DNA of 20,773 nucleotides, taken from contig URVP01000011.1 of assembly GCA_900551345.1 (NCBI GenBank), positions 1 through 20,773 on the forward strand, given 5' to 3'. The notes below the pieces were generated by a model. It saw only the letters and a program-made list of their open reading frames with translations, was not told the DNA's origin and did not search any database. The position numbers were made by a program, and so were the translations under genes. Numbering within the stretch: the first letter of the stretch is position 1; each line of letters opens with the position of its first letter. Origin of the DNA: an uncultured Eubacteriales bacterium (GTDB taxonomy: Bacteria; Bacillota; Clostridia; Monoglobales; UMGS1388). Shown here piece after piece: positions 1-7,719 of the stretch.

Positions 1-334
<334 letters not shown>

Positions 335-403
335 TAAAAAGGTTGAGACAATGAGTAAGGAAAGAACTCGAAGGAATGCTTTATTTAGTAGAATAAAAGG
401 TGC

Positions 404-523
404 ACATCGGTGACAATAGCGAAGAGGTCACACCTGTTCCCATTCCGAACACAGCAGTTAAGCTCTTCTGCGCTGATGATACTTGGCGGGCAGCTGCCTG
501 GGAAAGTAAGTCGTTGCCGGTGT
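404..523 (+). rRNA. 5S ribosomal RNA
   Basis: A 5S rRNA gene lies about 70 nt downstream of the 23S end, in the usual 23S-5S order. The core CCTGTTCCCATTCCGAACAC is diagnostic. The 5' end (ACATCGGT, 404-411) pairs with the 3' end (GCCGGTGT, 516-523) to form helix I, allowing G-U pairs, and gives the standard length of 120 nt. No tRNA gene follows before the terminator. Ends are accurate to within one or two bases. Confidence 0.95.
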
Positions 524-529
524 AATATA

Positions 530-559
530 AGACTTGTTGATAATTCAACAAGTCTTTTT
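530..559 (+). terminator. rRNA operon intrinsic terminator
   Basis: A perfect 11-bp stem (AGACTTGTTGA at 530-540 with TCAACAAGTCT at 545-555) closes a 4-nt loop and runs directly into a run of five T. It begins 7 nt after the 5S end, so it is the Rho-independent terminator of the rRNA operon. Confidence 0.95.
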
Positions 560-1101
560 GTTTGCCTTTGATAAAGATTAATTGTGAAAATACTTGGTAT
601 TCCTTATTGAGATAATAATGAATGATAGCTGTTGTTTAGCTGACAAATCGCTCTTAAATGATTTGAACTTAGATAATTTTAAGAATAAATTGAAAAATTA
701 TATATTGGTTATTGTCATTGATTTCTGCTGTTCTTATATAAGAAATATTGTGAAATAAGGGTTTAAATCAGTTGATATTTTATAATCGAACATACCTTTA
801 CACTGATCTATTTCGATGTTTAGTGGGATAATTAAATAGTAAATCAGCAATGTGTTGTCGTTATGAACTTATTGCTTCTTTATAATTGATGAATTTATGA
901 AAAGATATGTAAACATTTAATAACGGCTTTAGGAAATATTTAATTGTGATAGTCCCTAATGGTTTATTATAAGCTTATGTTACTCTTTTATTGATATAAT
1001 GCATAATGAAATATTCGTTTGTAAAAATAGTAGACTTTTTTCCTTATGTGTGATACCATGAATTAAATGTTATGATTACTTGTAAAAAGGAGTTGTTTAT
1101 T
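560..1101. other. AT-rich spacer without recognised gene
   Basis: About 540 bases separate the rRNA terminator from the hydrolase start codon. The stretch is strongly AT-rich with stop codons in all frames. I found no tRNA, no repeat array, no convincing small ORF with a Shine-Dalgarno, and no riboswitch-like conserved motif. The only element I can support is the extended -10 promoter near its right end, listed separately. Confidence 0.6.
992..1000 (+). promoter_or_regulatory. extended -10 promoter of hydrolase gene
   Basis: TGATATAAT (992-1000) is a perfect extended -10 element (TGnTATAAT). The -35 position (972-977, AGCTTA) is poor, as is common for extended -10 promoters. Transcription would start near 1007 and leave a leader of about 95 nt before the GTG start at 1102. 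Predicted by eye only. Confidence 0.5.
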
Positions 1102-2115
1102 GTGCATAACCCTAAAAAGTATACAGTTAATTATATTAAGAATGTTCAGCCCTCTTTAAGGTTCAATGAGGGAGATGATTACGAGGAATGGAAAATTAAA
1201 GCAAGAACAAAACTTTCCGAACTTATGGGAATGGATAAATACAAGAAGGCTAATTTAGATTTTAAAATTACTAACGAAATAGATATGGGTGATTATAAAG
1301 AAATCTACTTTACATATCAGAGTGAAAAAGGGTATTATCCTATAGGATGTTTTGTAATTCCTAATCATCTAACCTCCCCACTACCTCTTGTTATATGTTT
1401 GCAGGGACATTCAAAAGGAATGCATATTTCTTTGGGAAAGGCTAAGTATGAAGGGGATGAGATGCAGATTAAAAACGGTGATAGAGATTTTGCCGTTAGA
1501 GTTATTAAAGAGGGATATATAGCTCTTTGCATTGAACAGAGAGGATTTGGAGAATGTGGTGGAAACGAAAAGGGGACACAGTGCCACATCCCTACAATGG
1601 CAAATTTGTTAGTTGGCAGAACAACCATAGGCGAAAGAGTTTGGGATGTTATGCGTGCAATTGATGTGGCGGAGCAGCATTTTGCTGAATACATTGATCC
1701 TAATAAAATTATATGTATGGGCAATTCAGGTGGGGGCACTACAACCTATTATGCTACATGTATGGATGACCGTATAAAATATGCTATGCCCAGCTGTTCA
1801 ATTTGTTCTTATGATGATTCTATTGCTTCAATTAGTCATTGCACATGTAATTTTATTCCTCATATCAGAGAATATTTTGATATGGGTGATTTGGGCGGTC
1901 TTATTGCTCCCAAATATATGGTGATAGTTTCAGGTAAAGATGATGATATTTTTCCAATAGACGCTTCATGCAAGACATATGAAACAATAAAACGCTTTTA
2001 TACGATGCTAGGGAAAGAAAAAAATATTACACATATAATTGGGAACGGTGGACATCGTTTTTACGCTGATGATGCATGGAAGGCTATGAATAAATATATT
2101 AAATCCGGTGAGTAG
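1102..2115 (+). CDS. alpha/beta-hydrolase, acetyl-esterase-like
   Basis: A 337-residue protein of the alpha/beta-hydrolase fold, probably a cytoplasmic carboxyl- or acetyl-esterase of the dienelactone-hydrolase/acetyl xylan esterase type. Numbering from the GTG, the visible landmarks are an oxyanion-hole segment (ICLQGHSKG, about 98-106), the family's RGxG region (EQRGFGE, about 145-151), the nucleophile elbow GNSGGG with Ser209, an acid candidate in GKDDDIFP (Asp281) and the catalytic His318 in GGHRFY. No signal peptide is visible. The reading frame is open back to an ATG at 1072, but AAGGAG at 1087-1092 lies 9 nt before the GTG at 1102 and nothing similar precedes 1072, so GTG is preferred. 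The gene stands alone between the rRNA operon and a terminator shared with the convergent flavodiiron gene. The fold and triad are secure; the substrate is not determinable here. Confidence 0.85.
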   Translation: MHNPKKYTVNYIKNVQPSLRFNEGDDYEEWKIKARTKLSELMGMDKYKKANLDFKITNEIDMGDYKEIYFTYQSEKGYYPIGCFVIPNHLTSPLPLVICLQGHSKGMHISLGKAKYEGDEMQIKNGDRDFAVRVIKEGYIALCIEQRGFGECGGNEKGTQCHIPTMANLLVGRTTIGERVWDVMRAIDVAEQHFAEYIDPNKIICMGNSGGGTTTYYATCMDDRIKYAMPSCSICSYDDSIASISHCTCNFIPHIREYFDMGDLGGLIAPKYMVIVSGKDDDIFPIDASCKTYETIKRFYTMLGKEKNITHIIGNGGHRFYADDAWKAMNKYIKSGE

Positions 2116-2217
2116 CAACAATTTTATGTTGTTTTCATAAATAGTAATCCAAGTTCATACATAACAGAAACAGTTCTAGTGTTTATATTGTATGAGAAAA
2201 ATTACAAATAAAATAAT

Positions 2218-2268
2218 GAGGGCTGTAGCAATTCGATTGTAGAAATCGTTTTGCTACAGCCTCTTTTT
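2218..2268. terminator. terminator between convergent genes
   Basis: An 11-bp perfect stem (GGCTGTAGCAA at 2221-2231 with TTGCTACAGCC at 2251-2261), plus an inner CGATT/AATCG pairing, is followed on the plus strand by CTCTTTTTA. This ends the hydrolase transcript. It lies 20 nt past the minus-strand fprA stop and has a T-rich flank on that side too (CTCATTATTT), so it may serve both directions, more weakly on the minus strand. Confidence 0.88.
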
Positions 2269-2288
2269 ATTGATTATGAAGTTTAACT

Positions 2289-4079
2289 TTACTGTATGGG
2301 CTCAAAGTCTGATGCACCGTGTTTACATAAGGGACATATAAAGTCCTCAGGAAGTTCATCTCCCTCGTATATATATCCGCAGATCTTGCAAACAAAACCT
2401 TTTTTACCTTCTGTCTGCGGCTTTGGTTTTACATTGTTTTGATAATAGGTATATGTCATGGTTTCTTTGTCGGAAATGACTCTTGATTCGGTAATGTCAC
2501 AAATGAACATTCCGTGAGTATCAAGGTCGATATACTGTGTTACTTTAAGGGACATAAACGAGTTAATATATCTTGGAAGAAATGCCAGTCCGTTGTCGGA
2601 ACGGAGAGGTTCCCATCCTGCAAACTTGTCCGCTGTTCTACCACTTTGAAATCCGAAGTTTTCAAATACGCTGAAAGGTGCTTCGGTTGACAGACAGTTT
2701 ACATTCATAATTCCCGTTTGTTTTATTACATGATGAGAATAGCTATCTTTATTTATGGTAACAGCAATTCGGTTTGGTGTGTTTGTAACCTGAGTGATTG
2801 TGTTAACAATAAGACCGTTGTCTTTTTTTCCGTCGTTTGATGTAACCACATAAAGTCCGTATCCGATATTGAACAGGGCTGAAAGGTCGTTTTTATTGGC
2901 GGTTTCCGACTGCTGAGCAATATAATCCTTGCATAATTCTTCTGCCAAAGCTTCAATCTGATTACTGCTTTCTTCACTCAGTGCAGACTGGATATGAACG
3001 GTATTAGCAGCATATGTGATGTTTTTTGAACCTTCAAGCATAGTTTTCATTACTTTTGCAGCCAGGGGTGCCCAGGAACCGTTTTCGATAAATGCAACAG
3101 TACGGTTCTGATAGTTTCTCTCGGTAAGATGGTTTATAAATTCATGCATAAAGGGGAATATTCCTGCGTTATAGGTGGTGGTTGCCAATACTAATTTACC
3201 GTAGCGAAAGGCGTCCTCAACAGCTTCTGCCATATCACAGCGTGCTAAGTCGTTGACAACTACCTTGGGGCAACCTTTTGCACGAAGTTTTTCTGCAAGA
3301 GAGTCAACAGCTTTCTTTGTGTTGCCGTATACGGAAGTATATGCTATTACAATGCCTTCTGTTTCTACGGCGTATGATGACCAAATATTATAAAGATTGA
3401 TATAGTATTCAAGATTCTCTGATAAAACCGGACCATGCAGAGGACAGATTTTTTCAATATCAAGTCCAGCTGCTTTTTTTAAAAGCATTTGCACCTGAGC
3501 TCCGTATTTTCCTACAATACCGATATAGTAACGGCGAGCTTCGCAAGCCCAGTCTTCCTCAATATCAAGAGCGCCAAATTTACCAAAGCCGTCGGCTGAA
3601 AAGAGCACCTTGTCATGACTGTCATATGTTACCATTACTTCAGGCCAGTGAACCATGGGTGCTGTTACAAAAGTGAGGGTATGTTTGCCCAGCTCCAGAG
3701 TGTCACCTTCGTTTGCAACGATTTGTTTATCTTCAAATGCTGTGCCGAAAAATTGCTTCATCATATTAAATGCTTTGGAAGTAGCTACTATTTTAGCATT
3801 TGGATATGTTTTTACAAAGTTAGCTATGTTTGCGGAATGGTCGGGTTCCATGTGCTGAACTATAAGATAGTCGGGGTTTCTGCCTTCAAGAGCATTTTCC
3901 ACATTGTCAAGCCATTCGTGTGTAAAGTGTGAGTCTACGGTGTCCAGGATAGCTATTTTTTGGTCTATAATCATATATGAGTTATAAGACATTCCGTTCT
4001 CGACTTTATACTGTCCTTCAAATAAATCTACCTGATGGTCATTTACTCCGATGTATTTAATATCTTTTGTAATATTCAT
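2289..4079 (-). CDS. fprA: flavodiiron protein fused to flavin reductase and rubredoxin
   Basis: A 596-residue cytoplasmic flavodiiron protein that should reduce O2 to water and/or NO to N2O. Module order: metallo-beta-lactamase-like diiron domain (about 1-240), flavodoxin domain with FMN loop TSVYGNT (about 242-390), flavin-reductase-like FMN domain (about 395-550) and a C-terminal rubredoxin (561-596). All diiron ligand positions are visible: the HMEPDH motif (His76, Glu78, Asp80), His144, Asp163 and His215. The rubredoxin has CKIC (Cys564, Cys567) and CPLC (Cys582, Cys585), with only 14 residues between the pairs, a short loop like that of rubrerythrin rather than of free rubredoxin. In Moorella a separate flavin-reductase-rubredoxin protein (Hrb) passes NADH electrons to FprA; here donor and acceptor seem to be one chain (inference). 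An AAGGAGG lies 8 nt before the ATG. rodA lies upstream on the same strand, but a separate promoter is visible. Confidence 0.95.
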   Translation of the reverse strand: MNITKDIKYIGVNDHQVDLFEGQYKVENGMSYNSYMIIDQKIAILDTVDSHFTHEWLDNVENALEGRNPDYLIVQHMEPDHSANIANFVKTYPNAKIVATSKAFNMMKQFFGTAFEDKQIVANEGDTLELGKHTLTFVTAPMVHWPEVMVTYDSHDKVLFSADGFGKFGALDIEEDWACEARRYYIGIVGKYGAQVQMLLKKAAGLDIEKICPLHGPVLSENLEYYINLYNIWSSYAVETEGIVIAYTSVYGNTKKAVDSLAEKLRAKGCPKVVVNDLARCDMAEAVEDAFRYGKLVLATTTYNAGIFPFMHEFINHLTERNYQNRTVAFIENGSWAPLAAKVMKTMLEGSKNITYAANTVHIQSALSEESSNQIEALAEELCKDYIAQQSETANKNDLSALFNIGYGLYVVTSNDGKKDNGLIVNTITQVTNTPNRIAVTINKDSYSHHVIKQTGIMNVNCLSTEAPFSVFENFGFQSGRTADKFAGWEPLRSDNGLAFLPRYINSFMSLKVTQYIDLDTHGMFICDITESRVISDKETMTYTYYQNNVKPKPQTEGKKGFVCKICGYIYEGDELPEDFICPLCKHGASDFEPIQ

Positions 4080-4102
4080 TGTTTTTTCCTCCTTGCTATA
4101 TT

Positions 4103-4131
4103 AGGGTACAATAATTATCGCCCTTTGTCAA
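4103..4131 (-). promoter_or_regulatory. putative promoter of fprA
   Basis: On the minus strand a perfect -35 TTGACA (4126-4131) is followed after 17 nt by TACCCT (4103-4108), a weak -10 matching only the key T, A and final T. It lies in the 67-nt gap between rodA and fprA. A strong -35 with a poor -10 would fit activator-dependent or stress-inducible transcription, but that is inference. Confidence 0.45.
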
Positions 4132-4146
4132 CCGCAATTTAAGTTT

Positions 4147-5274
4147 TTAAAATTTCAACTGATCTCGCCTTATGGACACGCTCACCGTAAGAGCTATGGC
4201 AATCCAATAGGTCAAAAGAGATGTACCTCCGTAGCTTATAAAGGGAAGAGGTATTCCCGTAACGGGCATAAGTCCTATGGACATACCGATGTTTTCAAGG
4301 GTGTGAAACAAAAACATGGCGCCTATTCCGCTGCATATCATCATGCCTGTTGTATTTTTTGCCTGCGTAGCAATATAAAAACATCTTGCAATAAGTATTG
4401 TCAGCAGAAGAAGAATAAATATACACCCTATAAGCCCAAGTTCTTCTCCAATAACCGCAAATATAAAGTCAGTGTGTTTTTCAGGAAGGTATCCAAGCTG
4501 TGTTTGTACTCCCTGTAGAAATCCTTTTCCTGAAATTTCGCCCGATCCAACAGCAATTTTTGACTGTATAACCTGATACCCTGAACCGGCAGGGTCGGAT
4601 TCTGGGAACAAAAAGTTTGTTATTCTTTTTTTCTGAAAGTCAGAAAGTACAAAAAAGTATATAATCGGTGCCGCAACACATATTGTACCTAAAGCTGAAA
4701 TAATATATCGTCTTGCAATTCCTGCAGTGAACATCATAACACAGAAGATAAAAATGAAAACAACAGATGTACCAAAGTCTGGTTGCAGTAGTATAAGCAC
4801 TACAGGTATCGCCAGATGAAGAAGAAGAGCAATTACATTACCGATATAGTTTATTTCATCCTTTACAAGGTCAATATGACAGGCAAGGGTTATTATAAAT
4901 GTAACTTTTATCAGCTCTGCAGGCTGCAAGCTTATGGGACCGAAACTTATCCACCCGGTTGTTCCCGTTTCCTCGCTGCCTATTCCGATAATTAATACAA
5001 GAATAAGAAGAATAATATTTGCCGCGTATATATATTTCCAAAATGCTGAGATGTACTCGTAATCCAGCAGCACAATAAAATACAGCAACACAAGACCTAA
5101 AATCAGTGCCCCGCTTTGTACTATCACATATTTTGGTGTTTCATAACTTCTTGTAGCACTGTAAATCACACCTATGCCTATTATACTCAGACACAGCGGA
5201 ATCAAAATTTGTATATGGTCGAATGTTTTTATAAATAAAAACGCTTCTTTTATTTTGCTAAGCACTTTGCTCAT
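4147..5274 (-). CDS. rodA: rod-shape glycosyltransferase RodA (SEDS family)
   Basis: A 375-residue polytopic SEDS protein that polymerises lipid II into peptidoglycan glycan strands for cell elongation, working with a class B penicillin-binding protein. About ten membrane helices are visible. Family signatures are SLQPAE (Glu120 region), the GYLPEKHTDFIF loop with the catalytic-type Asp269, the following GEELG, and ISYGGTS near the C-terminus. The loop wording (DPAGSGYQVIQSKIAVGSG, YLPEKHTDF) favours RodA over FtsW or SpoVE. The frame stays open upstream to 5358, but AAAGGA about 11 nt before the ATG at 5274, and a promoter whose -35 sits at 5335-5340 inside that extension, both point to 5274. 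No mreBCD or pbp2 neighbour is in the window, so rodA appears detached from a shape operon. Confidence 0.93.
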   Translation of the reverse strand: MSKVLSKIKEAFLFIKTFDHIQILIPLCLSIIGIGVIYSATRSYETPKYVIVQSGALILGLVLLYFIVLLDYEYISAFWKYIYAANIILLILVLIIGIGSEETGTTGWISFGPISLQPAELIKVTFIITLACHIDLVKDEINYIGNVIALLLHLAIPVVLILLQPDFGTSVVFIFIFCVMMFTAGIARRYIISALGTICVAAPIIYFFVLSDFQKKRITNFLFPESDPAGSGYQVIQSKIAVGSGEISGKGFLQGVQTQLGYLPEKHTDFIFAVIGEELGLIGCIFILLLLTILIARCFYIATQAKNTTGMMICSGIGAMFLFHTLENIGMSIGLMPVTGIPLPFISYGGTSLLTYWIAIALTVSVSIRRDQLKF

Positions 5275-5312
5275 CAATGCCAGTTCCTTTCTGTTAAATA
5301 AACCCTGTTTAT

Positions 5313-5340
5313 AGTATACCACAAAGCCTCTGATATTCAA
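5313..5340 (-). promoter_or_regulatory. rodA promoter
   Basis: Minus-strand -35 TTGAAT (5335-5340), 16-nt spacer, -10 TATACT (5313-5318). The predicted start of transcription is near 5306, about 30 nt before the rodA ATG at 5274. Confidence 0.7.
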
Positions 5341-5384
5341 CCTTTTTTTCAATTTCAAATTAATTTATATACTTTGCAGATTGA

Positions 5385-5413
5385 TTGACAAAAAATACAA
5401 ATTATGTTATTCT
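5385..5413 (+). promoter_or_regulatory. promoter of the exported-protein cluster
   Basis: TTGACA (5385-5390), 17-nt spacer, TATTCT (5408-5413): a near-consensus sigma-A promoter reading away from rodA towards the gene at 5506. A second TATAAT at 5466-5471 has no good -35 and could be an auxiliary start. The leader would be about 85 nt. Confidence 0.7.
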
Positions 5414-5505
5414 GCAATCGAAATAATACACAAAAATCAAAGGCTAATCTTTTACCACTAAATTGTATAATACAACACTGTGAAAAATATAAGGAGCGGA
5501 TAAAT

Positions 5506-6111
5506 ATGTTAAAGAAAATAATAATGATATTTCTGATTTTATGTGTTTTTCTGACAGTTTGTGTTTATGCAAACGAAGACGAGTTTATATCAAGGGCAGA
5601 ACTTGCTAAAGAAGTAATGGATACCTATGAATACATTATTCAAGAGTTTTTGATTGGCGAAATAATGGAGCGCCCGCTGTATTCTGATGTAAATATGATA
5701 AATAGTATGGAGTTGGGCAGACAGATAGAACATGCGACCTTGCTAGGCTTTATGAACGGTGTGGATTATGAAATATTCGCACCTGAAGACAAGGCAACAA
5801 AAAGCCAGATTGCTGTTGTATTTTACAGAATGATAAAAGCACTTGATGATGGATATCGGGAAAAATCAGAGGTCACAATTAGTATTAGCGGAGTTCCACT
5901 GTGGGCAGCAGAAGCTGTAAATTATATGGCTTCATGCAATTATATGAGTTTTCCAAATAATGAAATTAAAGTAGATGGTTATATGACTCAAAATGAAGTT
6001 AAAGAGGTCGCAGAAAAAATTAAACAAAACTATGTAACGAATGACGGCAAAGAACGAATCGATTATGAGACTTTTTATGAGAATTTTTTAGAGAAGAGAC
6101 AAGAACAATAG
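5506..6111 (+). CDS. exported protein with S-layer-homology-like repeats
   Basis: A 201-residue protein with a signal peptide (charged MLKK, hydrophobic core, likely cleavage after VYA, about residue 22). Residues 26-115 resemble SLH modules: FISRAELAKEVM, then YSDV, then LGFMNG, then FAPEDKATKSQIAVVFYRMI, the usual order of an SLH repeat (xxxR.E, sDv..h, A...Gi.nG, F.P...hTR.q.a). Residues 131-175 look like a degenerate further repeat (WAAEAVNYM). SLH modules normally bind secondary cell-wall polysaccharide, so the protein is probably wall-attached. AAGGAG at 5491-5496 lies 9 nt before this ATG; the frame extends upstream to 5404, but that codon lies in the promoter. It is the first gene of the 5506-8754 cluster. 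What it displays or does is unknown. Confidence 0.7.
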   Translation: MLKKIIMIFLILCVFLTVCVYANEDEFISRAELAKEVMDTYEYIIQEFLIGEIMERPLYSDVNMINSMELGRQIEHATLLGFMNGVDYEIFAPEDKATKSQIAVVFYRMIKALDDGYREKSEVTISISGVPLWAAEAVNYMASCNYMSFPNNEIKVDGYMTQNEVKEVAEKIKQNYVTNDGKERIDYETFYENFLEKRQEQ

Positions 6112-6201
6112 AAAAAATTGTAGATAATTATTATTTATAAGCACAATTATAATAATCCTATAAAAAAGAAGAAGATAAGCATAAAAATAGGAGGTATATA
6201 T

Positions 6202-6584
6202 ATGCCGTATAATTCCTTGAATTTGATGCCGTTTATAACTTCGATCATAACATTGATTATAACAATTATTGCAATGATATGTCTATACTTAAAAAAAGAT
6301 GTGCTTGTATATGGTGCACATCAATACTTATTGTTGCATTTTGTTCGAATTATTGGAACTATCTACTTGGAGTATATATAACTATTGTGTCGTTTTTTAA
6401 GTCTATTTTATCAATAAAAAGCTACACATTTAGTATAGATAAGGGTATGATAATTTTTCTTTTAATTCTTTTACTTTTAATTATTGATTTAATATGTATA
6501 TGCAAAAGAAAAGATAAAGCAGGATTAACAATATTGTCATTGTTGCTAATCTTTTTTATATTGGATTTTTTTAATTTTATTTAG
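6202..6584 (+). CDS. small four-helix membrane protein read in two frames
   Basis: Translation should start at the ATG at 6202, which has AGGAGG at 6189-6194 with 7-nt spacing. That frame encodes one membrane helix and ends at a TAA at 6379-6381 (59 residues). The -1 frame is open from 6279 to 6584 and encodes three further hydrophobic helices; its own ATG at 6279 lacks a ribosome binding site. The frames join exactly at an A7 run (6291-6297): a -1 slip gives LYLKK-RCACIW and a continuous 127-residue protein with about four helices and a basic segment CKRKDK between helices 3 and 4. So it is a frameshift mutation, a sequencing error in the homopolymer, or programmed slippage. No family recognised. 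It sits between the SLH-like gene and another four-helix membrane protein. Confidence 0.6.
6291..6322 (+). other. A7 slippery run plus 7-bp hairpin
   Basis: Seven A (6291-6297) are read TTA AAA AAA in the starting frame, so the heptamer A-AAA-AAA permits a -1 slip of both tRNAs. Immediately after it GATGTGC (6298-6304) pairs perfectly with GCACATC (6316-6322) around an 11-nt loop. The arrangement resembles bacterial -1 frameshift cassettes, though the hairpin starts closer to the run than is typical and no stimulating Shine-Dalgarno precedes it. Confidence 0.5.
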
Positions 6585-6665
6585 ATGATACTTTGAAATA
6601 TTCTCAAAATAATTTTATAGATAAATTAGATGTTTGTGGAATTAAAGAAATTCGAGAGGATAAAT

Positions 6666-7154
6666 ATGAAAAAGTTTCTTAATAATTTTATAATATCGTT
6701 TTTATGTTTTGTGATTATTGACTTATTAGGTATAGTTATTCGTCCGATAGTATCGGAGAATGGAACTTTGTATAATATAATGCTTGATATGGACGATTGG
6801 GAACAGACTTTATCGGCTATTGTATTGATTATATGTACGATTGGAATACCCTTTGCTTTATATTTTTTCTTAGGAACAAAATTAAAACCATTGGGCAGGC
6901 ATGTTTTGAATTATCTGTCAACATCTGGAAGTCTGGTTCTCATTTTATTGTTCGTATTATTTACTAAAGCAGATTTTGAGAATAAGTTAATGTGGGATAT
7001 AAATGCTTCATATGGTTTATTTGCACCGATCTACATATTGAATCTCTTAAACAACAATATAATCGGAGCTATTGTAATGGCAATATTGCCATCATTAAAT
7101 ATATGGCTGGGAATGTTATGGGAATCGAAAAATAGAAATAAACAGGGGGGCTGA
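6666..7154 (+). CDS. four-helix membrane protein of unknown function
   Basis: A 162-residue hydrophobic protein that I do not recognise. It starts with MKKFLNN and shows about four membrane segments (about 8-28, 48-72, 82-102 and 118-148), an acidic segment MLDMDDWEQ between the first two and a polar C-terminus ESKNRNKQGG. The ATG at 6666 has GAGAGGA ending 5 nt upstream; the frame is open back to 6630, but that codon has no ribosome binding site. It follows the frame-split membrane gene by 81 nt and is only 5 nt from the next gene, so it is co-transcribed with the stalk-domain protein. It could be a channel-like or assembly partner of the exported proteins, but nothing in the sequence proves this. 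Confidence 0.7.
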   Translation: MKKFLNNFIISFLCFVIIDLLGIVIRPIVSENGTLYNIMLDMDDWEQTLSAIVLIICTIGIPFALYFFLGTKLKPLGRHVLNYLSTSGSLVLILLFVLFTKADFENKLMWDINASYGLFAPIYILNLLNNNIIGAIVMAILPSLNIWLGMLWESKNRNKQGG

Positions 7155-7159
7155 CTAAA

Positions 7160-7717
7160 ATGAAAAAGGTGATGATTGTATTATCCGTTTTAATAGCTGC
7201 TTTATTGGTATATGCAGCTGTATTTGCCGATACTGTGAAATACATAACGGCAGAAATAGTTGACTATCCGGCAAAGATAAACGGAGAAGCCATTGAAAAG
7301 GATTTTAAAACGGTTACTGTTGATGACAAAGCGTATGTTCCGATAAGAGCGTTGGGTGCTCTTGCAGGGTTTGGTGTCAATTGGAACGACAGTGAAAACA
7401 CCATAGAAATATCTACCGGTACAGTGCAGTCAGGATATGCGGGGAAACAAGTTGACTTGGATATTTCTGAAGAAAATGCTGTTGCCATTGCAGACATTGC
7501 TTTTTCGGAATATCACGGCGAAGATTTTTTAAACGAAACTAAATTGCTTTGTGTTAATGAATCAGACGATAAAAGTATGTACACTGTTACCAGAGTTGAT
7601 AAAGATCAAAAAAATGGACTCTATGATGGAATGATATACATTACATGTGGCGGAGATCATACTGTATACATCAGAAAATCAGATGGCAAGGTTATGAGAT
7701 TTGAAGAAGGTGAATAA
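7160..7717 (+). CDS. exported protein with copper-amine-oxidase-like stalk domain
   Basis: A 185-residue protein with a clear signal peptide (MKKVMIVLSV, likely cleavage after VFA, residue 23). Residues about 33-88 match the copper amine oxidase N-terminal-like 'stalk' domain common on clostridial cell surfaces: INGEAIEKDF, then YVPIRALGALAGFGVNWND and TIEIS. It has no enzymatic amine oxidase part. Residues about 103-183 form a small alpha/beta domain (AVAIADIAFSEYHGEDF at the start, GMIYITCGG and RKSDGKVMRF at the end) that recalls NTF2-fold or PepSY-like domains; that assignment is weak. A GGGGGG-containing ribosome binding site lies before the ATG. It starts 5 nt after the upstream gene and ends 2 nt before the next, so these genes form a translationally close unit. 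Confidence 0.75.
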   Translation: MKKVMIVLSVLIAALLVYAAVFADTVKYITAEIVDYPAKINGEAIEKDFKTVTVDDKAYVPIRALGALAGFGVNWNDSENTIEISTGTVQSGYAGKQVDLDISEENAVAIADIAFSEYHGEDFLNETKLLCVNESDDKSMYTVTRVDKDQKNGLYDGMIYITCGGDHTVYIRKSDGKVMRFEEGE

Positions 7718-7719
7718 AT

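Noticed and set aside
380..397. TTTATT/AATAAA hairpin between 23S and 5S
   Set aside because: Weak A-T stem; may assist rRNA processing but cannot be supported from the sequence alone.
781..786. TATAAT in the spacer after the rRNA operon
   Set aside because: No -35 at proper distance and no gene or RNA structure follows nearby; the extended -10 at 992-1000 is a better promoter for the hydrolase.
5275..5358. N-terminal extension of rodA to an upstream ATG at 5358
   Set aside because: The extension contains the rodA promoter (-35 at 5335-5340, -10 at 5313-5318), is not hydrophobic like SEDS N-termini, and a ribosome binding site fits the ATG at 5274.
6127..6156. ATTATTAT/ATAATAAT stem between the SLH-like gene and the frame-split gene
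   Set aside because: Only A-T pairs, 14-nt loop and no T-run; too weak to call a terminator or attenuator.
6279..6584. Independent 101-residue gene starting at ATG 6279
   Set aside because: No Shine-Dalgarno before 6279, and it would overlap the well-initiated 6202 frame; better explained as the -1 continuation of that gene.
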